A stretch of DNA of 64,000 nt. Source: an uncultured Dehalococcoidia bacterium (GTDB lineage: Bacteria > Chloroflexota > Dehalococcoidia > Lucifugimonadales > G958296245). The notes under the pieces are model-generated. The model was not told where the DNA came from. It did no database searches and saw only the letters and a program-made list of their open reading frames with translations. The DNA lies in contig OY282458.1 of the NCBI GenBank assembly GCA_958296245.1, positions 310,001 through 374,000 on the forward strand, read 5' to 3'. The translations under genes were made by a program, and so were the position numbers. This document shows, piece after piece, positions 30,868 through 39,757 of the stretch; the stretch's first letter is position 1; each line of letters begins with the position of its first letter.

Positions 30868-32280
30868 ATGAGGATGTACATCGCCGGGGAGTGGGTGGAC
30901 AGAGACGACAAGATCCCGGTTATCAACCCCTACAGCGGGGAGACGGTAGATACGGTGCCGCGCGCAGGGGTCGAGGACGTCGACTCGGCGGTGGCGAGCG
31001 CCGAGCGCGGCGCGGCCGTGATGCGCGGTCTGTCAGGCTATGACCGCTACGCCATGCTCAAGAAGGCCGCCGACCTGATGGAGGAGCGGCTGGAAGACTT
31101 CGCCAAGACCCTCACCATGGAGGAGGGGAAGGTCATAGGCGAGTCCCGTATGGAGGTGTCCAGGGCCGTACAGACCATGACGGGCTCGGCGGAGGAGGCC
31201 AAGCGTCTCTACGGAGAGACGATACCGCTGGACGGCGCCCCCAGCTGGACGGGGCAGATTGGGTTCACCCTGCGGGTGCCGTGCGGCGTGGTCGCCGCCA
31301 TCAGCCCGTTCAACTTCCCGCTCAACTTGGTGTGCCACAAAGTGGGACCGGCGCTCGCGGCGGGCAACTCCGTCGTCATCAAGCCGGCGACCGACACGCC
31401 GTTGGTCGCGCTCAAGCTGACCGAGGCCCTGCTCGACGCCGGCGTACCCGTCGAGGCGGTCCAGTGCATAACCGGCTCCGGCGGCTCCATAGGCGACGCC
31501 CTAGTCGGCGACCCACGGGTACGCAAGGTGACCTTTACCGGCAGCCGCGACGTGGGCGAACACATCTGCCGTACCGCCGGGCTCAAGAAGGTGACAATGG
31601 AGCTTGGCTCCAACTCGCCCCTCATAGTCATGCCGGACGCGGACATGGATAAGGTCGTGGCGGCCACGGTCAGCAGCGGATTCTCCAACGCCGGGCAGGT
31701 CTGCATCTCGGCCCAGCGCATCATCACGAGCCGCGACGTCTACGGCGACTATCTCGACGCCCTGACGGAGGGAGTCGAGGCTATCAGCACCGGAGACCCC
31801 CTCGACGAGAGCGTCAAGATGGGGCCGATGGTGCGCGCCCAAGACGCAGCGAGGGTGAATGAGTGGATCAACGAGGCCGAGTCCGGCGGCGCCAGGACCC
31901 TCGTCGGCGGCGGCTACTCCGGCGCAGTGCATCAGCCCACAGTCGTCGCGGACGTCAGCCCGGAGATGCGGATATCCTGCGACGAACTGTTCGGGCCGGC
32001 TGTGGCCGTAACCCCCTTCTCGGATATCGACGAGGCCATCGGCATGGCCAACGACTCCAACTACGGGCTCAGCGCCGGGATATTCACCCAGAACATAGAC
32101 TGGGCCATGAGGTTCGCCAGGGAGGTCGATTCGGGCAACCTGATGATCAACTCCGGTCCGCAGTGGCGCGCCGACCTGATGCCTTACGGCGGCCTCAAGG
32201 ACAGCGGCATGGGCAAGGAAGGGCCGAAGTACGCCGTGGAGGAGATGACCGAGTTGAAGTTGGTCATCTACCACCCATAG
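30868..32280 (+). CDS. Aldehyde dehydrogenase family protein
   Basis: The 470-residue protein has the ALDH fold: cofactor segment SPFNFPLNLVCHKVGPALAAGN, GSRDVG turn, general base Glu245 (MELGSNSP) and nucleophile Cys279 (NAGQVCIS). The usual GGxxP after the Glu is GSNSP. Closest in style to lactaldehyde/non-phosphorylating glyceraldehyde-3-phosphate or sulfolactaldehyde dehydrogenases, but the substrate cannot be assigned. It oxidises an aldehyde with NAD(P)+. The gene stands alone, convergent with the D-aminoacylase. Confidence 0.9.
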   Translation: MRMYIAGEWVDRDDKIPVINPYSGETVDTVPRAGVEDVDSAVASAERGAAVMRGLSGYDRYAMLKKAADLMEERLEDFAKTLTMEEGKVIGESRMEVSRAVQTMTGSAEEAKRLYGETIPLDGAPSWTGQIGFTLRVPCGVVAAISPFNFPLNLVCHKVGPALAAGNSVVIKPATDTPLVALKLTEALLDAGVPVEAVQCITGSGGSIGDALVGDPRVRKVTFTGSRDVGEHICRTAGLKKVTMELGSNSPLIVMPDADMDKVVAATVSSGFSNAGQVCISAQRIITSRDVYGDYLDALTEGVEAISTGDPLDESVKMGPMVRAQDAARVNEWINEAESGGARTLVGGGYSGAVHQPTVVADVSPEMRISCDELFGPAVAVTPFSDIDEAIGMANDSNYGLSAGIFTQNIDWAMRFAREVDSGNLMINSGPQWRADLMPYGGLKDSGMGKEGPKYAVEEMTELKLVIYHP

Positions 32281-32290
32281 CCTGCCCCGC

Positions 32291-33901
32291 CTAGAACTCG
32301 CCGCGCAGCGCCTGCCCTGACAGCGTGCCGGTGCAGCGCTCGTGGTCGACGGCGACCTGGCCGTTCACGAGCACGAAGGGGATCCCGACCGGATACGACG
32401 ACGGGTCGTCGTATGTGGCCGTGTCCGTTATCCGGGTCTGGTCGAACACCGCGACGTCCGCGTAATATCCTTCCCGGATCCTTCCCCGCCCAGCCAGCCC
32501 GAAGCGGCGGGCCGGGTTGTCCGTCATCCGCTGCACCATCGCCTCCAAGGTCATGACCGGGTGCAGCCGCCGCAGCCTCCCGAGGAGGCGTGGGAAGGTG
32601 CCGTAGGCCCTGGGGTGGGGCCGTGAGTGGGCGGAGATCGAGTCGCTCCCGACCATGTAGTCGGGGCGCGAAAGCAGTTCCACCGCGTCCCGGCTGACTT
32701 GGCCCCAGCCGCTCAGGTCCGAAGGGGGGGCGATGAGGAAGCCCACAGTCAGTTCTTCCTCCAGCAGGATCGAGCAGATGGCCTCCCCGGGCGTCGAGGC
32801 GCGTTCGCTCGCCGCCTCCAAGAACGTCTTGCCCTCCAGGTGGCGGTTCTCCTCCGACGGCAGATGGGTGAACACGCCGTCGCCGAGCAGGCCGCCGCCG
32901 TGTTTCTCGTCTATCCGCGCTGCGATTGCCCGCCGCTCCTCGGGGTCGCGCAGCCTCTCCATGATCGCCGCCGGCCCGCCCTCGTTCGCCTCGCTGGACA
33001 GGAACATCATGGGGTAGCCGCTGCCCGTCGGGTACGGGTACAGCTCCAGCGTGCAGTCCACACCCTCGGCCTTCGCCCGGTCGATCTCCTCCACGCGCTG
33101 CTCTATCTGGCCGGCGTTCTCGATGCTCGTGCGGTGATGGGAGAAGTGGACCTTGACCCCGGATCGCCGGCCTATCTCCAGCGCCTCCGTGATGCCCCCG
33201 CCTCCGAAGCCTCGTTCCGTGTGTACGTCCCTGAGATGGGTGACGTATACTCCGTCGAACTCCGCCACAACCTTGCAGAGCTCGACCAGCTCCTCGGTGT
33301 CGCTCCAAGCGTTTGGGAAGTAGGACATCCCCGTAGAGAGGCCGATAGCCCCCTGTTCCATCCCGTCCCAAACGAGGATCTTTGCCGCCTCCAGATCGCC
33401 GCCCCGGAGCGGCCTGTCGTGGAATCCGACCGTCTGGAGCCGCACCGCGCCGTGAGGCACGGGGTAGGCTACGTTGATCGCGCACCTTTCATGGTAGCTG
33501 CGTAGGAACGCGTCCACGGACTCAGTGTCGATCTCCTCAGGCGGCAGGCCGTATACCCCGGAAAGGTACTGGCGGTTGATCAGGTAGTTCTCCCGGGAGA
33601 GGGGCGCGTACGACAACCCGTCCTGCCCGAGAATCTCGGTGGTAATGCCTTGGCGCAGGCCGTTGGCGTGCTGCGGGTCCAGCAGCAGAGCGCCGTCCGA
33701 GTGGGCATGCGTATCGATGAAGCCGGGCGAGACCGTCAGGCCGGCCGCGTCGATTATGCGCGCCGCGGAGCCGCCCTTCGCGGCGCCGGAGAGGTCTCCG
33801 ACGGCTGCGATCCGCCCGCCCCTGACGCCAACGTCGCCGCGAAAGCCCGGCCCCCCTGCGCCATCGACCACGGTCCCCCCGGTTATCAGTACGTCAAACA
33901 T
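32291..33901 (-). CDS. N-acyl-D-amino-acid deacylase (D-aminoacylase family amidohydrolase)
   Basis: The ATG at 33901 follows AGGAG by eight bases and gives MFDVLITGGTVVDGAG, the normal amidohydrolase start; the frame to 33964 is an extension. The protein of 536 residues has the metal motif GFIDTHAHSD, VKVHFSHHR, YPYPTGSG and GSDSISAHSRPHPRAYGTFPR, all typical of D-aminoacylases. It releases D-amino acids from N-acyl forms, perhaps from peptidoglycan or peptide debris. No racemase or D-amino-acid oxidase is adjacent. Confidence 0.88.
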   Translation of the reverse strand: MFDVLITGGTVVDGAGGPGFRGDVGVRGGRIAAVGDLSGAAKGGSAARIIDAAGLTVSPGFIDTHAHSDGALLLDPQHANGLRQGITTEILGQDGLSYAPLSRENYLINRQYLSGVYGLPPEEIDTESVDAFLRSYHERCAINVAYPVPHGAVRLQTVGFHDRPLRGGDLEAAKILVWDGMEQGAIGLSTGMSYFPNAWSDTEELVELCKVVAEFDGVYVTHLRDVHTERGFGGGGITEALEIGRRSGVKVHFSHHRTSIENAGQIEQRVEEIDRAKAEGVDCTLELYPYPTGSGYPMMFLSSEANEGGPAAIMERLRDPEERRAIAARIDEKHGGGLLGDGVFTHLPSEENRHLEGKTFLEAASERASTPGEAICSILLEEELTVGFLIAPPSDLSGWGQVSRDAVELLSRPDYMVGSDSISAHSRPHPRAYGTFPRLLGRLRRLHPVMTLEAMVQRMTDNPARRFGLAGRGRIREGYYADVAVFDQTRITDTATYDDPSSYPVGIPFVLVNGQVAVDHERCTGTLSGQALRGEF

Positions 33902-34145
33902 GGCAGTAGCTCCTGACAACATTGGAAGGCGTCTTCCTGTCTTTACGCCGTCGTCCACGCCCACCCCAAGATGACCGTGATACTACGAATCCTTGCCGGC
34001 GCTGTCAATCTCACGGGCGGCCTGTCAGCTTTCCCAACCCTACCTATTGGAACGAGCGGCGTGACGGACCGCTTCTTGGTACTGTTGACCCTCGCCGAGG
34101 GCGTGTAATAGACTCGCTCTAGTTCATCACTCTGCAAGGCCCGTT

Positions 34146-34880
34146 TTGCCTCCTGCGAAGACCTCTACGAAGCCCCGCAAGTCCGGCGTCTCGGAACGGC
34201 GGCTCTCCATGGCCACCGAGAACTACCTGTTGTCCATATTCCAACTGGAGGAGCAGGGGCAGCGGATCACGCCGACTCAGCTTGCCGAACAGTTGCGGCG
34301 GCTACCTGTAGGCGAGGGTCTGGGCACCTCGATGGCCTCGGTCAGCGGTATGCTCCGAAGAATGGCCCGGGAGAGCCTCGTTGAGATGACCCCGGACAAA
34401 GAGGTCGTGCTGACCAAGACCGGGAGGAGCGCTGCTGAAAGCATTGTCAGGCGGCACCGGCTGGCCGAGCGGATGGTCGTTGACCTGCTGGGGCTTGAGC
34501 TGCACAGGTCGCACGTGGAGGCCCACCGCCTCGAGCACGCTATCTCCCCCGACCTCGAAGAGAAGATTAGGGAGCGTCTCAGCAATCCTGCCACCTGTCC
34601 GTTCGGCCATCCCATACCCGGCAGCGGCTACTCCCCCGCCAAGGACGCGATCCGGTTGAACACCGCCAAAGAGGGACAGCGCGTCTACGTGGACCGCGTG
34701 CCCGAGGACGATCAGGATCTCCTAGAGTACCTCGTCGCCAATGAACTCATCCCGGGGGCGGCCCTGGACCTTCTTGAGGCCGCGCCGTACCGCGGCGTGA
34801 TCAAGGCCCTCTGCAACGGCAACGAGGTTGTGGTCGGGTATGAGGTCGCCGAGAGGATATGGGTCCGGGGCTCCGCCTAG
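34146..34880 (+). CDS. DtxR/MntR-family metal-dependent transcriptional regulator
   Basis: The 244-residue protein has an N-terminal winged helix (SMATENYLLSIFQLEEQGQRITPTQLAEQL), a dimerisation and metal-binding domain (HRLAERMVVDLLGLE, EAHRLEHAIS, CPFGHPIPG) and a C-terminal FeoA/SH3-like part. It should repress iron or manganese uptake genes when metal is bound. The TTG start at 34146 has an AAGG nearby; Met22 (34209) would be too short at the helix. No metal transporter gene is adjacent, so its targets are elsewhere. It converges with the Act operon. Confidence 0.88.
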   Translation: MPPAKTSTKPRKSGVSERRLSMATENYLLSIFQLEEQGQRITPTQLAEQLRRLPVGEGLGTSMASVSGMLRRMARESLVEMTPDKEVVLTKTGRSAAESIVRRHRLAERMVVDLLGLELHRSHVEAHRLEHAISPDLEEKIRERLSNPATCPFGHPIPGSGYSPAKDAIRLNTAKEGQRVYVDRVPEDDQDLLEYLVANELIPGAALDLLEAAPYRGVIKALCNGNEVVVGYEVAERIWVRGSA

Positions 34881-34890
34881 ACGGCGCCCC

Positions 34891-35628
34891 TCATCTCTGG
34901 GACCGGATATAGATCGCCAGCCACCACCGCTCCTCCGGCGTCAGGAGGCGGGAAAACTCCGGCATCGGCGACGACACCGCCCTAGCCGATCCCCGCTCCA
35001 CCGCCAGGCAGTCTGACCGCAGGAAGCCGGCGAACTCCTCGCATGACCGCTGGGACGACCGCTCCGATGCATCCCTCTGGGCCTGTCCTTGGCGTCCGCC
35101 ATCGGAGATGAACCCGAACAGCTCTCCCTCGCCGGAGTCCTGCGTCAGATCCGCGGTCAGGTCCGCAGGCACAGGGCCGACCTTCTGCTCCGTCATCTTG
35201 TCGGTCATCATGCTTTCGCCCCGCATGGCGCTGCCGTGGCAGACCGCGCAGTTCACCTCGAAGAGGTGCGCCGCCCGGTCGGGGTCATATGACGCTCGAA
35301 CCTCACCGGGCGCTTCAAGCTCCTGGTACTGCTCTCCTGCGTAGACCATCTCCCTCCCCGTGCGGGGTACCGAGTCCGGGGGTGGGAACAGCCGCGGCCC
35401 TTCCTGGGACCTGTAGGACGGCTGATAGTGCATCTCGGTGAATATCTGGACCTTGTTCGATCCGGTCTCCGGGAATGCCGGCATCTTGAACTTGACGATC
35501 CCTTGCACCTCCGCATCTCCGGTCCTGAGATTGCCGCACGAGATGGCCGCAGCCGCTATGAAGACGAGCAGCAGCGCGCCCCAGACGCGGCGTTTCAGTC
35601 GGTCAACCTTAGGTGGGTCTAGCGACAT
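34891..35628 (-). CDS. actE: Alternative complex III monohaem cytochrome c lipoprotein, ActE-like
   Basis: The 245-residue protein has a signal with lipobox AAISC (Cys31), one haem c site CAVCH and a candidate Met ligand in SSPMPEF near the C-terminus. It is the last gene of the Act operon, four bases after actD. In the Act complex a membrane-anchored monohaem cytochrome passes electrons towards a terminal oxidase or soluble carrier. A glutamine/serine-rich insert lies between the haem site and the Met ligand (SDGGRQGQAQRDASERSSQRS). The symbol is given by position and domain content. Confidence 0.8.
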   Translation of the reverse strand: MSLDPPKVDRLKRRVWGALLLVFIAAAAISCGNLRTGDAEVQGIVKFKMPAFPETGSNKVQIFTEMHYQPSYRSQEGPRLFPPPDSVPRTGREMVYAGEQYQELEAPGEVRASYDPDRAAHLFEVNCAVCHGSAMRGESMMTDKMTEQKVGPVPADLTADLTQDSGEGELFGFISDGGRQGQAQRDASERSSQRSCEEFAGFLRSDCLAVERGSARAVSSPMPEFSRLLTPEERWWLAIYIRSQR

Positions 35629-35631
35629 CGA

Positions 35632-36186
35632 CTAGCCTTTCTCCCATCCCCTCTTGACCTCTTCGGCCCCGGCCGCCTTCAGCGCCTCCTCCGCAGGTCC
35701 CATCTTCCCGGCCTCACCGGTGACCGCCACCCCGATGTACCCCTCCGTAATCCGTGTGTCGTAGGCGCCCATGAACGTACGCGGCAGCCTGGATTCGAAG
35801 ATGATGCCGAAAATCGTGAACAGGATGGCCCCCAATAGCGTCCCCTCATACATCACGATGGCCATTGGGGGGATCGAGAGTATCGGCTTGCCGCCGGTCA
35901 CTAGCGGGAATGAGAGCTGAGTGCCCACGGTCAGCACCAGACCGACGATGAAGCCCGACGCAGCCCCGATGAGCGGGAACCGGTACAGCTTATGCACCGG
36001 CTCCGCCTCCCCGAAGGTGCCCTCCGGGTACGGCGTTCCCGTCAGGATCTCGTATTCGCTCTCTGAAAAGCCAGCCGCCTTCAACCCATCCATGGCGTTG
36101 GCGGCTGCGTCCTCGTCGACGTACAGCCCTATGATGCTCCTTTGCGAAAGAATGCCGCCGGAGTTCTCTGTCATGACAGCACCCAC
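35632..36186 (-). CDS. actD: Alternative complex III subunit ActD (DUF3341)
   Basis: The 184-residue protein has two spans around ASGFIVGLVLTVGTQL and EGTLLGAILFTIFGII joined by SFPLVTGGKPILSIPPM. This is the DUF3341/ActD signature. Met5 (36174) is an alternative start. It lies between actC and actE without gaps. ActD is an integral subunit of the quinol-oxidising complex; its exact role is not known. Confidence 0.9.
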   Translation of the reverse strand: MGAVMTENSGGILSQRSIIGLYVDEDAAANAMDGLKAAGFSESEYEILTGTPYPEGTFGEAEPVHKLYRFPLIGAASGFIVGLVLTVGTQLSFPLVTGGKPILSIPPMAIVMYEGTLLGAILFTIFGIIFESRLPRTFMGAYDTRITEGYIGVAVTGEAGKMGPAEEALKAAGAEEVKRGWEKG

Positions 36187-36197
36187 CCCTCCCTTTG

Positions 36198-37583
36198 CTA
36201 TTCTCGAATCGAGGCGGCGACCTTGCGCCTGCCTATCTTAATCTCTTCACGCCCAACCATGCCCTCCTTGATGTCGAAGAGCGGGATCAACGGGAATATC
36301 CTGGCGAAGATCAGCAAGCCGAGCAGCACCCATGCGAAGGTGGCGGCCACCATGAGGATCTCGATGATGCTGGGATGGTACGTGCCCCAGTCGAAGACCA
36401 GCGGCTGACGGCGAAGCAGCCCGGGTATGATGATGATGAACCTCTCCAACCACATGCCCACGTTGACCGAAAGCGTGGTGACGAACATCCAGAACATGCT
36501 GCGCCGGACGTTCTTGAGCAGCCACATCGGCACGGGGAAGAAGAAGGCCGTAATGAGGAACACTACGAACAATATGCTCCACGGATACTGAAAGACTTGG
36601 AGGTCCCGCATCGCCAGCTCCGGGCCCTCCAACGTGTACATGGCGAACACGAACTCCAAGAAGAAGAAGAAGAACCACGTGGTCCCTACGACGATCAGCA
36701 GCCGGCCGATGGCGTCGAAGTGGTCGGGCCGCAGGTATCGGTCCCAGCCCCACAACCACACCATAGCGACCATCACCGTCGCCACCGCGGCGACGCCCGA
36801 GTGGATCGCCCCGATTATGAAGTAAGGCGCGAAGATCGTCGAATGCCAGCCCTCCGCCCCGATGTTCACCGCAAAGTCCCAAGACACGATGCTGTGGACC
36901 GACACGAACACCGGCAGTACCAGCGCCGAGAGCAGGATGCCCGCGACAGCCTGGAGTTTCCACTGCCTCGGACTCCCGCGCCATCCCAGGCTGAGCACGC
37001 TGTAGAATCCGCTCTTCCAGCCCGATAGCCTATCCCTCAGGATGGCCAGGTCCGGGATCAGGGCGACGTAAATGAAGAGCGAACTGGCCGTAAGGTACGT
37101 CAGTATCGCGCTCGGGTCCCATACGAACGGCGAACGAATGTTGGGCCAGATGCCCCTGGCGAAGTCCCACGGCATGATCCACGGGATTGGGAACCCCGCC
37201 CTCCAGGGACGCCCCTCATGAACCAGCGGCGCCGAGAGCAACGCCGCTATCAGGGAGAAGACGGTCAGCACCTCGGCCGCCCTCGTCACCGGGCGCCGCC
37301 ACTCGGCCTGAGTCAGGCGGAGAATCGCGGAGATCATGATCCCCGCGTGACTGATGCCGATCCAGAATACGAAGCTGACCAGGTACACCCCCCACATTAC
37401 CGGGCGGTTCAGACCGGTCACCCCCAACCCCTTGTTCAGCAGGTAACCGAAGGCGGCCGCCCCGATCAGAAACACGACTAAGAGAACCAATACCGCCGGC
37501 AGCCACCACTTGGGGGACTTCAGTACGCCGCTGAGGAGATCCCGGTTGATCTCCTTCTGAGTCAGCTGAATGTGTTCTTGCAT
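36198..37583 (-). CDS. actC: Alternative complex III subunit ActC (NrfD-like quinol-binding membrane subunit)
   Basis: The 461-residue polytopic protein (about ten spans) has the ActC-specific stretch LNRPVMWGVYLVSFVFWIGISHAG and RLTQAEWRRPVTRAAEVLTVF. NrfD-type subunits bind menaquinol and link it to the iron-sulfur arm. Within the operon it follows another NrfD-like gene by about 30 bp, so the complex here encodes two such subunits back to back. Confidence 0.88.
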   Translation of the reverse strand: MQEHIQLTQKEINRDLLSGVLKSPKWWLPAVLVLLVVFLIGAAAFGYLLNKGLGVTGLNRPVMWGVYLVSFVFWIGISHAGIMISAILRLTQAEWRRPVTRAAEVLTVFSLIAALLSAPLVHEGRPWRAGFPIPWIMPWDFARGIWPNIRSPFVWDPSAILTYLTASSLFIYVALIPDLAILRDRLSGWKSGFYSVLSLGWRGSPRQWKLQAVAGILLSALVLPVFVSVHSIVSWDFAVNIGAEGWHSTIFAPYFIIGAIHSGVAAVATVMVAMVWLWGWDRYLRPDHFDAIGRLLIVVGTTWFFFFFLEFVFAMYTLEGPELAMRDLQVFQYPWSILFVVFLITAFFFPVPMWLLKNVRRSMFWMFVTTLSVNVGMWLERFIIIIPGLLRRQPLVFDWGTYHPSIIEILMVAATFAWVLLGLLIFARIFPLIPLFDIKEGMVGREEIKIGRRKVAASIRE

Positions 37584-37614
37584 GGGCCTGTAACCATCGC
37601 TCCCGGTCGGGTAG

Positions 37615-39009
37615 TCAGTCCTTCTTCCCCAGCACCAGCACCTCGGTCCTGTGGAACGGCTTGTGGATCTTGTACAACAGCGCCTCTTTTTGCTCCCAGA
37701 TGTTTATCACAGGGATGACCCTAGTGCTCATTAGATACACTAACGCCACGCCGCCAAGGGCGCCCACCCAGAGGAGCACGTCGGCGAGATCGGGCAGATT
37801 GGCAGGCGGCAAGGGCAAGTGCATCTCGTGCTTGTCCTCCGCGCCGGCTACGGTGTACGCCGAGACGTATATCCTGATCCGGTCGAATAAGGTCCCTATG
37901 AGCACCCCAGTAGCTACCAGCGTGGGCCCCCAGATGCTCTTGCGAACGGGATTCCACACCATCATGAAGAGGGGCGCGACGAAGTTCAGGACGAAGGCGG
38001 TCACGAAGGCAGGCATGTAGGGGCCTACCATCATCAGATCCAGCACCGCCTCCTCGTTCGGCTTCTTGCCGTACCAGAGAATGATGAAGCTGGAGAACCA
38101 GAACCAGAACCAGAGGAGCGACAGGGCGAACAACAGCTTGCCCAAACCCCAGAACTGGTCCAGCTCGATGTAGTCCCCAAACCCGCAGAACCGCCGGAGC
38201 AGGAACATGACCACCAGTACGGTCGCTACCCCGGCCTGGAGCGAGTTGGCGGCGTGTGTCGCCGGGAACAGGGCGTCGATCCACCCCGGGACCAACGACA
38301 TGCCGAATTCTACGGAGAAGGCGAAGTGCGTGAAGACGAGCATCATGAAGTAGAAGGCGCCGAGAATGCCCAGGCGGTGATACTGCGTGAACCACTGCCT
38401 CGATGTCCCGTGCCAGCCGTTGGCGAGCTTTGCGAAGATCCGGCGGCGGCGGCCGCCGGAGTTGTCGCGGATGGACGCCAGATCCGGCAGCGAGGAGACC
38501 CAGAGTAGGGCGCAGCCGACCACCGCCAAGGCCGTCATCGAGATGGTTGTCACGATATGCGGCATGTGCGCCGGCATTGACCTGACCTCGCCGAAGAACC
38601 ACAGGCTGCGCCGTCCGTCTCCCAGGTCCGGGAGAACCCACACGAGCGGGATGAACAAGATGAGATTCAGCACCCCGACAACGCCGAAAATCTCGGCTGC
38701 GCGGGATATGGGCCGGCGCCAGTGGGCCTTGGCCAGCCTTGGGGCGATGGCGACCATGGGCGCAGCCTGAGCGGTCGTGAGCAGAAAGGCGACCAGCGCG
38801 GCATAGTATCCCCAGGGATCAGTCTTCTCGATGCCGTCTCCAAGCCTAATGACGAAGCCGATGACCCCCAGCGCCAGCAGCGCCGCCGACCCTCCGGCAG
38901 CCCACCAGAAGAGGCGGCTGGCCGGGCGCGTCCGCTCCAGCAGGTCCCGCGACACCTCCACTGGCCCGCTCACGGCGGTGTGCCCATCGTCGGCGGAGCC
39001 GCTACGCAT
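37615..39009 (-). CDS. Second NrfD-like membrane subunit of the Act complex (ActF-like?)
   Basis: This polytopic protein has about ten spans and the conserved HWRRPISRAAEIFGVVGVLN segment of NrfD/ActC/ActF proteins. The ATG at 39009 (464 residues) overlaps the end of the iron-sulfur gene by a few bases; the frame also extends to a TTG at 39036. In known operons the order is actABCDEF, with the second NrfD protein, ActF, last. Here the second NrfD gene lies between the iron-sulfur gene and actC. It may be ActF moved upstream. The ActF assignment rests on paralogy only. Confidence 0.75.
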   Translation of the reverse strand: MRSGSADDGHTAVSGPVEVSRDLLERTRPASRLFWWAAGGSAALLALGVIGFVIRLGDGIEKTDPWGYYAALVAFLLTTAQAAPMVAIAPRLAKAHWRRPISRAAEIFGVVGVLNLILFIPLVWVLPDLGDGRRSLWFFGEVRSMPAHMPHIVTTISMTALAVVGCALLWVSSLPDLASIRDNSGGRRRRIFAKLANGWHGTSRQWFTQYHRLGILGAFYFMMLVFTHFAFSVEFGMSLVPGWIDALFPATHAANSLQAGVATVLVVMFLLRRFCGFGDYIELDQFWGLGKLLFALSLLWFWFWFSSFIILWYGKKPNEEAVLDLMMVGPYMPAFVTAFVLNFVAPLFMMVWNPVRKSIWGPTLVATGVLIGTLFDRIRIYVSAYTVAGAEDKHEMHLPLPPANLPDLADVLLWVGALGGVALVYLMSTRVIPVINIWEQKEALLYKIHKPFHRTEVLVLGKKD

Positions 39010-39742
39010 GGGTGGGTCCCGAGGCGTGCTCGTCAACCTTCTTCAGGTAGATCACGTTGGGGCCCGTGCCGAGACTGCCCAAGAGGTGGTAACCCCTGCC
39101 ATCTTCCGACATCTCCTTCTCCTTGAGCTTGCTCACTCTGCTGTCGGGGTCCATGACGTCGCCGAACACCAGCGTGTCCGTCGGGCAGGCGTTGACGCAC
39201 GCCGGGTTGAGGCCGCGGTCGCCGTCCTCGACCTTGCGCCCGTCCCTCTTGGCCTCACGTCCCGTGCGCCGGATGCGTTGGATGCAGAAGGTGCACTTCT
39301 CCATGATCCCGCGGCTGCGAACGGTAACGTCCGGGTTGAGCTGGTTCTGAAGGCTCTCCGGCCATTCCGGCTCCCAGAAGTTGAAGTACCTGACCTGGTA
39401 GGGGCAGTTGTTCACGCAGAGCCTCGAGCCGATGCAGCGGTTGTACACTTGGACGTTCAGCCCCTCGCTGTTGTGGTAGGTGGCGTACACCGGGCAAACC
39501 GGTTCGCACGGGGCGTCGTCGCAATGTTGGCAAAAGATCGGTATGAACCGCGCCTTCACGTCCGGGAACTCTCCCTCCCAGTAACGCTCGATGCGGATCC
39601 ACTCCATCGCGCGCCGCTGGTTGAACAGCGGCTCGTCGCTTATGGGGATGTTATTCTCGGACTGGCAGGCGATCACGCAGGCCTGGCACCCGATGCACCT
39701 GTCAACGTCGACTGTCATGGCCCATTTTTGCCGGCCTTCCAT
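39002..39742 (-). CDS. Act complex iron-sulfur subunit (C-terminal half of ActB)
   Basis: The 246-residue ferredoxin-like protein carries four cluster motifs: CIGCQACVIAC (Cys16-26), FCQHCDDAPCEPVCP, CIGSRLCVNNCP and KCTFC with NPACVNACP. In the third motif the second Cys is Ser, which predicts a [3Fe-4S] cluster beside three [4Fe-4S] clusters. This matches the ActB set. In described ActB proteins this domain is fused to the molybdopterin-like domain; here it is a separate gene with its own GGAG and ATG, 15 bp after the preceding stop. Confidence 0.88.
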   Translation of the reverse strand: MEGRQKWAMTVDVDRCIGCQACVIACQSENNIPISDEPLFNQRRAMEWIRIERYWEGEFPDVKARFIPIFCQHCDDAPCEPVCPVYATYHNSEGLNVQVYNRCIGSRLCVNNCPYQVRYFNFWEPEWPESLQNQLNPDVTVRSRGIMEKCTFCIQRIRRTGREAKRDGRKVEDGDRGLNPACVNACPTDTLVFGDVMDPDSRVSKLKEKEMSEDGRGYHLLGSLGTGPNVIYLKKVDEHASGPTHA

Positions 39743-39757
39743 AGCTTCTCCCTGCCC